A DNA stretch of 64,000 nucleotides from an uncultured Lachnospiraceae bacterium (GTDB taxonomy: Bacteria; Bacillota; Clostridia; Lachnospirales; Lachnospiraceae), in the NCBI GenBank assembly GCA_910576975.1, contig CAJTJY010000008.1, forward strand, positions 37,793 through 101,792. Reading direction: 5' to 3'. Positions 18,291 to 27,206 of this stretch are shown here, in pieces; within the stretch, counting starts at the first letter, position 1, and each line of letters opens with the position of its first letter. A program made the position numbers and the translations under genes. The notes beneath the pieces were generated by a model, which made no database searches, had not been told where the DNA came from, and was given only the letters and a program-made list of their open reading frames with translations.

Positions 18291-18722
18291 TTACTCCCAC
18301 TTGAATAAAATAATTCCGCCGATGCAGATAGCCATTCCCAGAACTCTGCGCCATGCAAAAGGCTGCTTGTCCACGCCAAAGATTCCCAGCAGTTCAATGA
18401 CATAGGCAATGATCAGCTGGGAAACCACGATCAGCATCACAGCCTGCGCCGGGCCTAAAGACGCCATGGCCTTAATCACCGTATAAGTGATAAACGCTCC
18501 AATCACACCTCCAAGCAACATATATTTCGGCTGCACTTGAAAGAGTCCCAGAAAGCTGCCGCGGTCTGTAAACAGCCAGGCGCCAAGGCAGACCACGAGT
18601 GCGGAAAACTGTACCCAGCTTGTACTGACCCACATGCTGGTGCCTTTGGTGACCTCGGTATTAAATACGCCCTGCACGCTCATCAAAGCCCCTGATAAAA
18701 GCGCAATAAAAATTCCAATCAT
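18291..18722 (-). CDS. DMT-superfamily small membrane transporter (YdcZ/DUF606 type)
   Basis: A 143-residue protein with about five membrane segments: IGIFIALLSGALMSVQGVF, VQFSALVVCLGAWLF, MLLGGVIGAFITYTVI, AVMLIVVSQLIIAYVIELLG and MAICIGGIILFKWE. This matches the single-domain DUF606 (YdcZ) branch of the drug/metabolite transporters, which work as pairs or dimers. Only one copy is present here. I use the ATG at 18722 behind GGAGG instead of the earlier in-frame ATG at 18752. It lies 66 nt after argD with no terminator between, so it may be read from the arg operon. The substrate is unknown. Confidence 0.8.
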   Translation of the reverse strand: MIGIFIALLSGALMSVQGVFNTEVTKGTSMWVSTSWVQFSALVVCLGAWLFTDRGSFLGLFQVQPKYMLLGGVIGAFITYTVIKAMASLGPAQAVMLIVVSQLIIAYVIELLGIFGVDKQPFAWRRVLGMAICIGGIILFKWE

Positions 18723-18788
18723 TCGATCCCTCCTAATTTCATTGTTTTTCATAGGATATCCAATGTTGGAATTTTTATGTATGCGCCG

Positions 18789-19979
18789 TTAATCCTTTAG
18801 CGCCCTGTTTAGTTTTTCTATCATTTCGTCCACATGTTCTCGCTCAATCACCAAGGGGGGGACAAACCGCAGCACATTGCTTCCCGCCGGAATTACCAAA
18901 AGCCCCTGTGCCAGCGCCTTGCTGCTGACCTCTGCCGCAGACATTGAAAGCTCCAGTCCCTGCATCAGTCCCCTGCCTCTTCGGGCATGGATGCACGCAA
19001 GCTGGCTTTTGACCTGTTCCAGCCGCTCTTGCAGGTAATTTCCTACTTCCTGCACATGTTCTGTGAGCTTTCTACGCTGAAAAATATCAAAGACCTTGCT
19101 GACTGCCGCCCCTGCAAATGGATTTCCGCCATAAGTCGTGCCATGATCCCCAGGCTTTAATGACGATGACGCAACACGCTCTGTCAGTACGAACGCTCCC
19201 ACGGCAACCCCGCAGCCCAAGGCTTTTGCGCAAGTCATGATATCCGGCTTCACGTCGTAACCTTGCCAGGCAAACATCGTTCCCGTGCGCCCCATGCCAC
19301 ACTGTATCTCATCTAGAATCAGCAGAATGTCGTTCTCGTCGCAAATCTTTCGAATTCCTTTCAAAAATCCTTCTTCTGCCGGAAAAACTCCCCCCTCTCC
19401 CTGAATCGTCTCTAAAATAATGGCGCAGGTTTTCTCATTGACCAATGACGCCACGCTGTCCAAATCATTGTAATCTGCAAATCTGACAATGCCTGGAAGA
19501 GGTTCAAACGGCTCTCTGTAATGGGAATTTCCAGTAACTGCAAGGGCGCCTAAGCTCCTGCCATGAAAGGAATGATTCATGGCAATGATCTCATGATCTG
19601 TGCAGCCGTCCCGGTCATAGGCATATTTCTTCGCCGCCTTGATGGCGCCCTCGACGGCCTCGGTTCCGCTGTTGGTAAAAAATGCGCGTTCCAGTCCGCT
19701 CGCCGCACAAAGTTTTTCTGCCGCCTCAATGGTCGGCTGGTTATAATAGAGATTAGAGGTATGCATCAGCTTGTCAATCTGCGCCTTTAACGCCTGATTG
19801 TATTCCTGATCTCCATATCCTAGCGCCTGCACCGCAATCCCCGCCGCAAAATCGAGATATTTGTTTCCTTCTATATCAAAGAGATAGACTCCCTCTCCAT
19901 GGTCTAACACCACCGGAAAGCGATTATATGTATGTAAGATATGGCTTTCCGCCTGTTGTATCAAGTTATCTGCTACCAT
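18789..19979 (-). CDS. argD: acetylornithine aminotransferase
   Basis: PLP enzyme converting N-acetylglutamate semialdehyde to N-acetylornithine. It has the class III aminotransferase features: FTNSGTEAVEGAIKAAKKYA, HSFHGRSLGALAVTG, the Asp motif LILDEIQCGMGRTG and the PLP lysine in MTCAKALGCG. 396 residues, a normal length. It overlaps the end of argB by 14 nt, so the two are translationally coupled. Last arginine gene of the argC-GNAT-argJ-argB-argD series. Confidence 0.96.
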   Translation of the reverse strand: MVADNLIQQAESHILHTYNRFPVVLDHGEGVYLFDIEGNKYLDFAAGIAVQALGYGDQEYNQALKAQIDKLMHTSNLYYNQPTIEAAEKLCAASGLERAFFTNSGTEAVEGAIKAAKKYAYDRDGCTDHEIIAMNHSFHGRSLGALAVTGNSHYREPFEPLPGIVRFADYNDLDSVASLVNEKTCAIILETIQGEGGVFPAEEGFLKGIRKICDENDILLILDEIQCGMGRTGTMFAWQGYDVKPDIMTCAKALGCGVAVGAFVLTERVASSSLKPGDHGTTYGGNPFAGAAVSKVFDIFQRRKLTEHVQEVGNYLQERLEQVKSQLACIHARRGRGLMQGLELSMSAAEVSSKALAQGLLVIPAGSNVLRFVPPLVIEREHVDEMIEKLNRALKD

Positions 19980-20901
19980 CCTGCTTCTCCCTTTCTATTT
20001 CTTCTGCTGTAAAAAACCGTTCTTCATGATCTCCTAAAATTGCCGTCCCAATTCCTTTATTGGTGAAGATCTCCAATAGCAGGCAATGCGGGATGCGGCC
20101 ATCCAAGATATGCACCCTTGAAACGCCATCTTCAATAGCTTCAATGCAATTATTCAGCTTCGGCAACATCCCGCCGCCGATATTCCCCTTTGCAATCAGC
20201 TTATGCGCCTCAGACACCGAAAGTTCGGAAATCAAGGAAGACTTATCCGCCGGATCCTGGTATACCCCTTTGACATCTGTCAAAAACGCCAACTTCTCCG
20301 CCTTGACTGCCTTGGCAATGGCGCATGCTGCGTCATCGGCATTGATATTGTAGGTCTCAAAGGAATCATCCAATCCCACAGGACAGACAATGGGAAGAAA
20401 GTCTTTTTCCAGCAAGTCGTACAGTACCTTGGCGTTCACTTTTTGGATCTCTCCCACATAGCCAATATCTTGTCCTTTGGAATACTTCTTTTCTACTTTC
20501 AGCAGTCCCCCGTCTTTTCCACTGATCCCAATAGCGTTGACTCCTAATTGCTGTACTAGCTGTACCAGCGATTTGTTCACTTTTCCAAGCACCATCTCTA
20601 CCAATTCCATGGTGGGAGCGTCGGTTTTTCGCAGACCGTTGACAAACTCTGGCTCCATGCCTGCTTTTTCTACCCATCTGCTGATTTCCTTGCCTCCGCC
20701 GTGGACGATGATCGGTTTAAATCCCACCAGTTTTAACAATGTCACATCTTCAATGACATTCTTCTTTAATTCTTCATCGACCATGGCGCTTCCGCCATAT
20801 TTCACCACGATGATCTTACGGTTAAACCGCTGAATGTAAGGCAAAGCCTCGATCAAAACCTCTGCCTTTTGTAATATTTTCTGCATCTGTTTTTCTTCCA
20901 T
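19966..20901 (-). CDS. argB: acetylglutamate kinase
   Basis: Phosphorylates N-acetylglutamate, usually the arginine feedback-controlled step. Amino acid kinase fold: VVKYGGSAM near the N-terminus, IVHGGGKEISRWVEKAG, NADDAACAIAKAVKAEKLAFL (in two parts) and GNIGGGMLPKLNNCIEAIEDG near the C-terminus. I use the ATG at 20901 (MEEKQMQ) because AAAGAGG abuts the earlier ATG at 20910. This gives 311 residues. The N-terminal helix (QKILQKAEVLIEALPYIQ) matches the extension found in arginine-sensitive hexameric kinases, so feedback inhibition is likely but not proven. Confidence 0.96.
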   Translation of the reverse strand: MEEKQMQKILQKAEVLIEALPYIQRFNRKIIVVKYGGSAMVDEELKKNVIEDVTLLKLVGFKPIIVHGGGKEISRWVEKAGMEPEFVNGLRKTDAPTMELVEMVLGKVNKSLVQLVQQLGVNAIGISGKDGGLLKVEKKYSKGQDIGYVGEIQKVNAKVLYDLLEKDFLPIVCPVGLDDSFETYNINADDAACAIAKAVKAEKLAFLTDVKGVYQDPADKSSLISELSVSEAHKLIAKGNIGGGMLPKLNNCIEAIEDGVSRVHILDGRIPHCLLLEIFTNKGIGTAILGDHEERFFTAEEIEREKQDGSR

Positions 20902-20969
20902 CTCTGTCATCCTCTTTCCATATCATCACCCAAACGACGTAAGGGGCAATTTTGACAAGCATCTATCAT

Positions 20970-22193
20970 TTAGGAACGGTAATCTGCATTGATTTTCACA
21001 TAATCATAGGTCAAATCACAGCCCCATGCAGTTGCCTCTGCCTCTCCCATCTTCATATCCGCCAATACCGTGACCTCTTCCTCTGATAAAATCTTGGTCG
21101 CATCTTCCTCGCTGTATTCTGTCGCAATCCCATCTTTATAAATCTGAATCTGCCCGGCTTTGCTCTGAAAATACAGTTCCATATTCTCTGGATCAAACGC
21201 TGCGCCAGAATATCCCAGAGCACAGAGAATCCTGCCCCAATTGGCGTCATGACCAAAAATCGCCGCCTTAGTCAATGAAGAGCAAATTACTGATTTCGCT
21301 AAAAGCTTGGCATGTTCTTTGGTATCTGCATGAATGACTTTGGTCTCAAAAAGCGCAGTCGCCCCCTCGCCGTCCCCCGCCATCTTTCTTGCCAATGCAG
21401 TATTCACATAATTCAGGGCCTCGGTAAATTTCTGGTAATTGTGATCTTTCTTTGTAATCTTTGCATTGCCCGCCATGCCGTTTGCCAGCAGCAGGACCGT
21501 ATCATTCGTGGAAGTATCCCCGTCCACGGAAATCATGTTATAAGTGTCCTTGACATCCTCGCAAAGCGCTTCTTTGAGCAATTCTTTGGAAATGCAAAGA
21601 TCGGTGGTCAAAAAACCCAGCATCGTACACATATTTGGATGAATCATCCCCGAACCTTTGCACATGCCGCCCACCGTCACCGTCTTTCCATCTATTTCAA
21701 AAGTCACTGCAGCCTCTTTGGACTTGGTATCCGTCGTCATAATGGCGCACGCCGCTTCTTTCCCGCTTGTTATGGAATCACTGAGCTTATTCGCCATGGC
21801 CTCCACTCCAAAGACCAGCTTTTCCATCGGAAGCTGCATCCCAATGACGCCTGTGGACGCCACCAGCACCTGTTTTGCAGGAATGCCCGTCACACGCTCC
21901 ATCGCTTCTGCCGTCTTGCGGCAATATTCCATGCCCTGCGTCCCGGTGCAGGCATTGGCAATCCCCGCATTAATGACTACTGCCTGCGCGCATTCTTCTT
22001 CTGACACGATCTCTTGATCCCATTTAACTGGAGCTGCTTTCACCAGATTGCTGGTAAACGTTCCTGCGCAGGCCGCCGGAACCTCGCTCACGATCATTGC
22101 CATATCTGTCCTGTCTTTATATTTGATCCCTGCTGCCGTAGCAGCTGCCTTGAATCCTTTTGCCGCGGTGACGCCGCCTGTAATCACTTCCAT
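20970..22193 (-). CDS. argJ: glutamate N-acetyltransferase / ornithine acetyltransferase
   Basis: Moves the acetyl group from N-acetylornithine to glutamate, closing the acetyl cycle. Some members also use acetyl-CoA. The protein is made as one chain and self-cleaves before a Thr nucleophile. Here the motif reads KGSGMIHPNMCTMLGF with Thr190, where many family members have ATML. This Ala-to-Cys change beside the nucleophile is the only oddity I see. The C-terminal STNDT and the final YDYVKINADYRS are typical. 407 residues. The GNAT gene ends 15 nt upstream and argB starts 68 nt downstream. Confidence 0.95.
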   Translation of the reverse strand: MEVITGGVTAAKGFKAAATAAGIKYKDRTDMAMIVSEVPAACAGTFTSNLVKAAPVKWDQEIVSEEECAQAVVINAGIANACTGTQGMEYCRKTAEAMERVTGIPAKQVLVASTGVIGMQLPMEKLVFGVEAMANKLSDSITSGKEAACAIMTTDTKSKEAAVTFEIDGKTVTVGGMCKGSGMIHPNMCTMLGFLTTDLCISKELLKEALCEDVKDTYNMISVDGDTSTNDTVLLLANGMAGNAKITKKDHNYQKFTEALNYVNTALARKMAGDGEGATALFETKVIHADTKEHAKLLAKSVICSSLTKAAIFGHDANWGRILCALGYSGAAFDPENMELYFQSKAGQIQIYKDGIATEYSEEDATKILSEEEVTVLADMKMGEAEATAWGCDLTYDYVKINADYRS

Positions 22194-22208
22194 CTTCCTC
22201 TTCCTCCG

Positions 22209-22685
22209 CTATTGAAACGTCGTAATATTCGCATCATTCAATACAAAATCATAATAATTTAAATCTTCCCGAAACGTCCAGCCCACGCTCTTCCAAAAGG
22301 AATTTCCAACCTCGTTTTTCTTAAAGGCAATCAGGCACACCTTATTGATCTGTTCTTGCTGCAAAGCGCGCATCGCTGAAACCGCCATCGCCTTGCCAAT
22401 CCCCTGCTGTCTGAAATCTTCCCGGACGCATACATGGTAAAAACATCCCCGCCTGCCGTCATGCCCGCAGAGAATGGCTCCGACAATCTCTCCCTTTGCC
22501 TCCGCTACCATGCTGGTGGTTGGATTTCTCTGCAAAAAGCGGCAAATGCCCTCTCTGGAATCATCCATGCTGCGGATCCCAAACCCTTTGATGGTTTTCC
22601 AAAGACGGTAAACCTTTTGATAATCCTCTTTCTTCATTGCCCGGACCGCTACCTGGACAACGGGTTTCTCTTTTTCTGCTTCCAT
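22209..22685 (-). CDS. GNAT N-acetyltransferase in the arg operon (candidate N-acetylglutamate synthase)
   Basis: A compact single-domain GNAT protein of 158 residues. The acetyl-CoA loop is readable as VREDFRQQGIGKAM (RxxGxG/A type), preceded by the beta strand IVGAILCGHDGRRGCFYHVC. The region IKGFGIRSMDDSREGICRFL is likely the substrate side. I use the ATG at 22685, since the earlier ATG (22697) belongs to the Shine-Dalgarno sequence AATGGAGGAAATC. It sits between argC and argJ, and no argA or argO was found in the window. It may therefore make the priming N-acetylglutamate. This is inferred from position; a different acetylation role is possible. Confidence 0.8.
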   Translation of the reverse strand: MEAEKEKPVVQVAVRAMKKEDYQKVYRLWKTIKGFGIRSMDDSREGICRFLQRNPTTSMVAEAKGEIVGAILCGHDGRRGCFYHVCVREDFRQQGIGKAMAVSAMRALQQEQINKVCLIAFKKNEVGNSFWKSVGWTFREDLNYYDFVLNDANITTFQ

Positions 22686-22690
22686 GATTT

Positions 22691-22830
22691 CCTCCATTCT
22701 GTGCGCTTTTCAGCACATGAGGGTAGTTTGTGAAAGAATTTGCTAATTCTTTCACTCTTTCCTCCATTCTGTGCGCTTTTTGGCACATTAAGGTAGTTCG
22801 GGTAATTTATGTTAGTGCGACACCCTCTCT
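22691..22830 (-). promoter_or_regulatory. two tandem 70-nt leader units upstream of the GNAT-argJBD genes
   Basis: Bases 22691-22730 and 22761-22800 are near-identical at an exact 70-nt period. On the minus strand each unit contains an ACTACC linker, a small hairpin (TGTGC / GCACA) and the sequence GAATGGAGGAAA, which in the unit next to the gene is the GNAT Shine-Dalgarno. Between them lies a perfect 11-bp hairpin GTGAAAGAATT / AATTCTTTCAC with loop AGCA. The outer unit's first hairpin (about 22801-22830) is degenerate. The same two-unit structure precedes argG at 28081-28220. Confidence 0.75.
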
Positions 22831-22875
22831 TTCCTCTGCCTTTCTGCCACATGCCAAAATATCAATTGCGCCGCC

Positions 22876-23943
22876 CTATGGAAACATGGGCACAAGCTGC
22901 AGCCCTTCCGTTTCTGGAAACCCGAACAGCAAGTTCATATTCTGCACTGCTTGTCCTGCCGCTCCCTTGACCAAATTGTCAATGGCTCCCATCATAACGA
23001 TCCTTGCGGTGCGCTCATCAATCTGGAACCCGATATCCACAAAATTGCTGCCCTCTACCCACTTTGTCTCAGGACAAACGCCCCGATCCAAAACGCGGAC
23101 AAAATATTCTTTCTCATAATATTTGTCATAGGCGGCCTTTACCTGCTCATAAGAAGGATAAGCATATGTCCCGTCAGCCTGCTTTATCTTCTTTAAGGAT
23201 GCATATTCCGTAGCAAGGATGCCGCGGTTCATAGGAACCAGGTGCGGCGTAAAATTGATGGTTACAACTTCTCTCGCCGCATAGCTTAACTGCTCTTCAA
23301 TCTCTGGCGTATGTCTGTGGCTGGCGACCCCGTAAGCCTTGACGTTCTCATTGACCTCACAGAACAAATTCGGCAGTTTCGCTCCCCTGCCTGCCCCGGA
23401 AGTACCTGATTTCGCATCGACAATCAAGGTATTAGGGTCAATCAGTCCTTCTTTTATCAAAGGATATGCCGTCAAAATGGAACAGGTGGTGTAACAACCT
23501 GGGTTTGCCACCAGTCTTGCCTGCTTTACTTGATCACGGTTCACTTCACATAAGCCATACACGGCTTCTGCAAGGAACTGAGGGCTTTTGTGTTCAATCT
23601 GATACCATTTTTCATAAGTTTTCACGTCCTTGAGGCGGTAATCCGCACTTAAATCTATGACTTTGGCATGTTGCAATATCTCCTCCGTCAGCACTCCTGC
23701 AAGAAACCCCTGGGGCGTCGCCGTAAAAATCACATCTGCCTGCCTTGCCAATTGCTCTATCTTATCATCCAGGCAGACGTCTTCCACAAGCTGAAACATA
23801 TTTCCGTACACTTTGGCATATTTCTCGTCAATATAGCTTCTGGAACCATACCACGCAATCTGCGTTTCTTTATGTCCAAGCAGCAGCCTGACCAGTTCCG
23901 CGCCTGCATATCCAGTCGCACCGATAATTCCTGCCTTTATCAT
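22876..23943 (-). CDS. argC: N-acetyl-gamma-glutamyl-phosphate reductase
   Basis: NADPH-dependent reduction of N-acetylglutamyl phosphate to the semialdehyde. The N-terminal dinucleotide motif GIIGATGYAGAELVRLL and the active-site Cys in VANPGCYTTCSILTAYPLIK are clear. SGTSGAGRGAKLPNLFCEVN and the His-containing YGVASHRHTPEIEEQL also match. 355 residues, typical of the long-chain ArgC type. It is the first gene of the arginine transcript. A 190-nt gap with the leader repeats separates it from the next gene. Confidence 0.96.
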   Translation of the reverse strand: MIKAGIIGATGYAGAELVRLLLGHKETQIAWYGSRSYIDEKYAKVYGNMFQLVEDVCLDDKIEQLARQADVIFTATPQGFLAGVLTEEILQHAKVIDLSADYRLKDVKTYEKWYQIEHKSPQFLAEAVYGLCEVNRDQVKQARLVANPGCYTTCSILTAYPLIKEGLIDPNTLIVDAKSGTSGAGRGAKLPNLFCEVNENVKAYGVASHRHTPEIEEQLSYAAREVVTINFTPHLVPMNRGILATEYASLKKIKQADGTYAYPSYEQVKAAYDKYYEKEYFVRVLDRGVCPETKWVEGSNFVDIGFQIDERTARIVMMGAIDNLVKGAAGQAVQNMNLLFGFPETEGLQLVPMFP

Positions 23944-24055
23944 TTTCGTTTCCTCACTTTCTTTTTACACGCCGCTCCCCATGGGCAAAATCTTCTCATC
24001 GTCCAATATATAGTAATATATCTTTGTCCATTCGTAAAGACCTTTTTTTATTTTT

Positions 24056-24089
24056 TGTATATTTATGCATTTTGTAGTATATTTTTTCA
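24056..24089 (-). promoter_or_regulatory. candidate tandem ArgR (ARG box) operators upstream of argC
   Basis: On the minus strand TGCATAAATATACA (24056-24069) fits the general ARG box TGnATwwwwATnCA without mismatch. A weaker copy TGAAAAAATATACT (24076-24089) lies 20 nt away, close to the usual one-box-plus-3-nt spacing. They are 113-146 nt upstream of the argC start. No argR gene is in the window, so the regulator is inferred. Confidence 0.5.
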
Positions 24090-24099
24090 TTTCTAAGAA

Positions 24100-24148
24100 A
24101 GTAAAAAAATTAACAGTCAAGGCTGTCTCATTAAGTCTTGACTGTTAA
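24100..24148 (-). terminator. Rho-independent terminator of the GGDEF gene
   Basis: Perfect 12-bp stem TTAACAGTCAAG / CTTGACTGTTAA (24137-24148 with 24110-24121), 15-nt loop, followed on the minus strand by ATTTTTTTAC. It separates the GGDEF gene from the argC promoter region. Confidence 0.9.
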
Positions 24149-24232
24149 CTGCCCATATGCCATCTGATAGATATTTTGTATAACTGCGATGCAGATTTTC
24201 TGAGAACGGCGTTTTGCGAACGCAGGCAAACA

Positions 24233-25807
24233 CTAGTATTCCCCATACGTTCCTTTGCCTTGCCGCTTGCTCTCATAAAGCGCCTGATCTGCCTGATTGA
24301 TCAGCTTTTCTATTTTTTCTGCGCTGTTTTTCGTACACGCAAAGCCCCCAGAAGCTTTGACGCTTCTCAAGTCCTCAGGAGACAGCCTAATCTGCCGTAC
24401 TTGTAACGTCTCATAAAATTTGTCCAGTAATTCTATCACCTGCGACTTATGCGTACAATTAAAAATTAACATGCAGAATTCGTCTCCGGACCGCCTCGCA
24501 CATAACAAATGCTCTGCTGGCATGGATTTCATAACTTCCGCAAAACACTGCAAGTACTTGTCTCCGGCGTCATGCCCATAAGTATCATTGATTGATTTAA
24601 AAGAATCCAAATCCATCATCACGGCTGCGCATAGTGTCTCTGGCGGCATTTCCCTGATTTTTTCTGCGGCAAGCTGCTTAAAGCAGGAATATTTATACAG
24701 TCCGGTCAACGCATCGTGAGTATTCTCGTACTTTAGCTTCTCAACCATGGTATTGATGCCCATGCTTAAGGCTTCAAACTCTTGGTTTCCACCCACGGTC
24801 ACTTTCGTCTCCAGATTTCCATCGGTGATCGCTGCAAGCTGCTCCATAATATGATGAATTCCATTCACAACCTGTTGCTTAACCAGGTAATTGAGCAGCA
24901 ATAACACAATCACTTCAATAATAAGCAAAAAAATCAGCGTGCTCAGCACATGTCTCACAAGCTTTTGTGCCAGGATATTGGCAGGAAGCGCGGCGCAGAT
25001 CAGTATATTATTATATTTCTTAGAAAAAACATACATCCGTCTTCCGTCTTTCTCCTTTATATAACCGCCCGCTGCACAGTCCAAAAGCTGCTCCAACTTA
25101 TAATAGTCCGCTGTAAACTCCTGGTCCATTCCAGCGGAATGCCCTAACACTGCGGATGTATCTGCATTGACCGCAAACAATTCCTCCCCGAGATCGGTGG
25201 GGAATTTAGAAAATATGTATTCATAGGTATTTCTTGACTGAGCCTCCATCTGCCTAGTGGGTTCAAACCCAACTTGCACGACCCCTTTCTTTCCTTTTCT
25301 TGCCACTCCCACATACTGCATGATACTGCCCTTTGCGGCATTGGGCTGCGCTTCCTGGATCAGATAGGCATCCTCGTCATCGCTTTCGAGGATCGAGAGA
25401 AATTCCCGGGTCTGCTTGTGATCTGCCATGTCAATGCCGATATACTCTGCGACAGAAGCCGAAACGATGATTCCATGTTCATCAATCAAATGAAGCTCGT
25501 CTACGTTCAACAAATCTGCCAGATATTGCATTTCTTCGACGTTCATGGAGACTTCCTGCTGCCGCTCCATGACATAGGCTGCCGCCTTTGCACGAGTAAG
25601 ATAATCGACGTCTAAATTGCGCTTCATGATCGACAATTCCAACTGATTGTTTTCCAGAGTATGTATCACCTGTTCCGCTTTCGCAAGAAAGGAATTATAT
25701 TGCTGAGATTCCAGGGAATGTAGCGTGAACAGACAATGAATTAAAAAAATCAGGAAAATTGCCGCTGTGATAATTGCATAGGTATAACGGATAAATGTCT
25801 TCTGCAT
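24233..25807 (-). CDS. membrane diguanylate cyclase with extracytoplasmic sensor domain
   Basis: Two membrane segments (about residues 8-30 and 288-312) flank a sensor region of ~260 residues of the dCACHE type (MQYVGVARKGKKGVVQVGFE). A HAMP-like linker follows, then a GGDEF domain from about residue 365: YENTHDALTGLYKYSCF, MMDLDSFKSINDTYGHDAGD and the signature RRSGDEF. S in place of the first G is a common active variant, so cyclase activity making c-di-GMP is likely. The ending DQALYESKRQGKGTY is typical. 524 residues. It lies 100 nt after a GHKL/LytTR pair and has its own terminator. Confidence 0.9.
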   Translation of the reverse strand: MQKTFIRYTYAIITAAIFLIFLIHCLFTLHSLESQQYNSFLAKAEQVIHTLENNQLELSIMKRNLDVDYLTRAKAAAYVMERQQEVSMNVEEMQYLADLLNVDELHLIDEHGIIVSASVAEYIGIDMADHKQTREFLSILESDDEDAYLIQEAQPNAAKGSIMQYVGVARKGKKGVVQVGFEPTRQMEAQSRNTYEYIFSKFPTDLGEELFAVNADTSAVLGHSAGMDQEFTADYYKLEQLLDCAAGGYIKEKDGRRMYVFSKKYNNILICAALPANILAQKLVRHVLSTLIFLLIIEVIVLLLLNYLVKQQVVNGIHHIMEQLAAITDGNLETKVTVGGNQEFEALSMGINTMVEKLKYENTHDALTGLYKYSCFKQLAAEKIREMPPETLCAAVMMDLDSFKSINDTYGHDAGDKYLQCFAEVMKSMPAEHLLCARRSGDEFCMLIFNCTHKSQVIELLDKFYETLQVRQIRLSPEDLRSVKASGGFACTKNSAEKIEKLINQADQALYESKRQGKGTYGEY

Positions 25808-25907
25808 GTTTTGCTTCCTCCATTGCTTTCAAACCTGATCCTTTTGATTATATCATCTTTGTTCTTCTACATCATGACTGTTTCTGCACAAAAACCTCCC
25901 TGTTTTG

Positions 25908-27197
25908 TCAGAATTTCGCAAACAGCATCAGCAAAAAGACGCCATCTTTGCATACACATGCAAAATCTCCTCCTATCTTCTCTGAAAACGCCAGAAAACT
26001 CTGCATCCCCAGCCCATGGTTCTCCCCCTTTCTGCTTTTCGGAAGCCCGTTTACTGGATCAAGCGCCACTTCGCCTTCATATTCGTTCTGCATTTGAACT
26101 AGCAAACGCTCCTCGTTACAGTGTATCTTGATGTCAATATACCTTTTTTCTTTTTGATAATCCCTGACACAGATTATGGCATTCTCAAAGAGATTGGCAA
26201 TGACCGCTGTAAATTCATAATCATTTACCGGAATCTCTTTTGTTATCCCAAGATCCAGGTTTACTTGAATCTGATATTGCTCTGCACGCTCCATCATTTT
26301 CGAGATAATCGTATTGACAATCAGATTCTTGCAATATTTTCTGACCCTGTGCTCTTCTGCCATATGATTCACATGGGCAAGGACCTTTTTCACTTCCTCG
26401 TATTCTCCCTGTTCCAACAGCAAGCTCAACATGCTGGAATAATGACGCAGGTCATGGCGCAGGATCTTAAGGCTGTTTTCTGACTGCTGCAACAGATAAA
26501 ACTGATTCTCCAAGCCCTTGATATAGGATTCAAAAATCACATTTTTCCAATAAATATCCTTTCGTTTGGAATCACTCTCCACATAACGCAGCACGACTAC
26601 ATAAGAAACGCACATGGTCGCCATGAAGCAGAGGATCCCAGGAATATTTTCCGGAACCTGATTCAGGGTACGCGGATAGATAGAAATTGCAAAAAAACTG
26701 CAATAAAAAAACACTGGAACGAGACATAATTCCCACCAGCTTTCCGTATATTCCTTTTCGTATTGCCTCAGCCATATATCCCGTACTCCCTTATATAAAA
26801 TATACAAAACTGCCACATGGATCATACAGCTTCCTGCCAGGGAAATCCATCGATCTTTTGTATAGATATACAAGATAGTGGCGGCAATGCTCCCCATGAT
26901 CACATAATTAGAGGCGCTAAGACCCATGAACAATACTTTCCAGTTTCTTTTTCCAGAGATAAAGATTCCGGTAAACTGCGTCACAAATATTTGAATCGCC
27001 GTCATCACTATATAGCAAAGGCTGCTTTCAGGAAAAAGATTCAATTTCAGGCAGTCTGTAAGCGTTAATATCAAAAAAGCTCCAAAGCAGATGCCCCTGG
27101 TTACTGCCTTGGAATAACGGTGCGTGATAAACAGATACAAAAACAACATCAAAAACAGATGACTCTGCGTATACGATATATTGTCAAAATAGTCCAT
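25908..27197 (-). CDS. AgrC-like GHKL sensor histidine kinase
   Basis: About six N-terminal membrane segments (residues 1-215) are followed by a cytoplasmic GHKL kinase. The phospho-acceptor region reads LKILRHDLRHYSSMLSLLLE, the N box TAVIANLFENAIICV and the G box ENHGLGMQSFLAFSEKIGG. This is the layout of quorum-sensing or bacteriocin kinases of the AgrC/ComD group. 429 residues. Its regulator gene ends 9 nt upstream. No AgrB or peptide pheromone gene is visible nearby, so the ligand is unknown. Confidence 0.88.
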   Translation of the reverse strand: MDYFDNISYTQSHLFLMLFLYLFITHRYSKAVTRGICFGAFLILTLTDCLKLNLFPESSLCYIVMTAIQIFVTQFTGIFISGKRNWKVLFMGLSASNYVIMGSIAATILYIYTKDRWISLAGSCMIHVAVLYILYKGVRDIWLRQYEKEYTESWWELCLVPVFFYCSFFAISIYPRTLNQVPENIPGILCFMATMCVSYVVVLRYVESDSKRKDIYWKNVIFESYIKGLENQFYLLQQSENSLKILRHDLRHYSSMLSLLLEQGEYEEVKKVLAHVNHMAEEHRVRKYCKNLIVNTIISKMMERAEQYQIQVNLDLGITKEIPVNDYEFTAVIANLFENAIICVRDYQKEKRYIDIKIHCNEERLLVQMQNEYEGEVALDPVNGLPKSRKGENHGLGMQSFLAFSEKIGGDFACVCKDGVFLLMLFAKF

Positions 27198-27206
27198 CTT
27201 CGCGCC

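Noticed and set aside
22561..22852. Two 67-75 codon frames across the arg leader units
   Set aside because: They run through hairpins and into the GNAT gene in another frame; similarity to the argG leader frame is explained by DNA conservation. Kept only as a leader-peptide idea.
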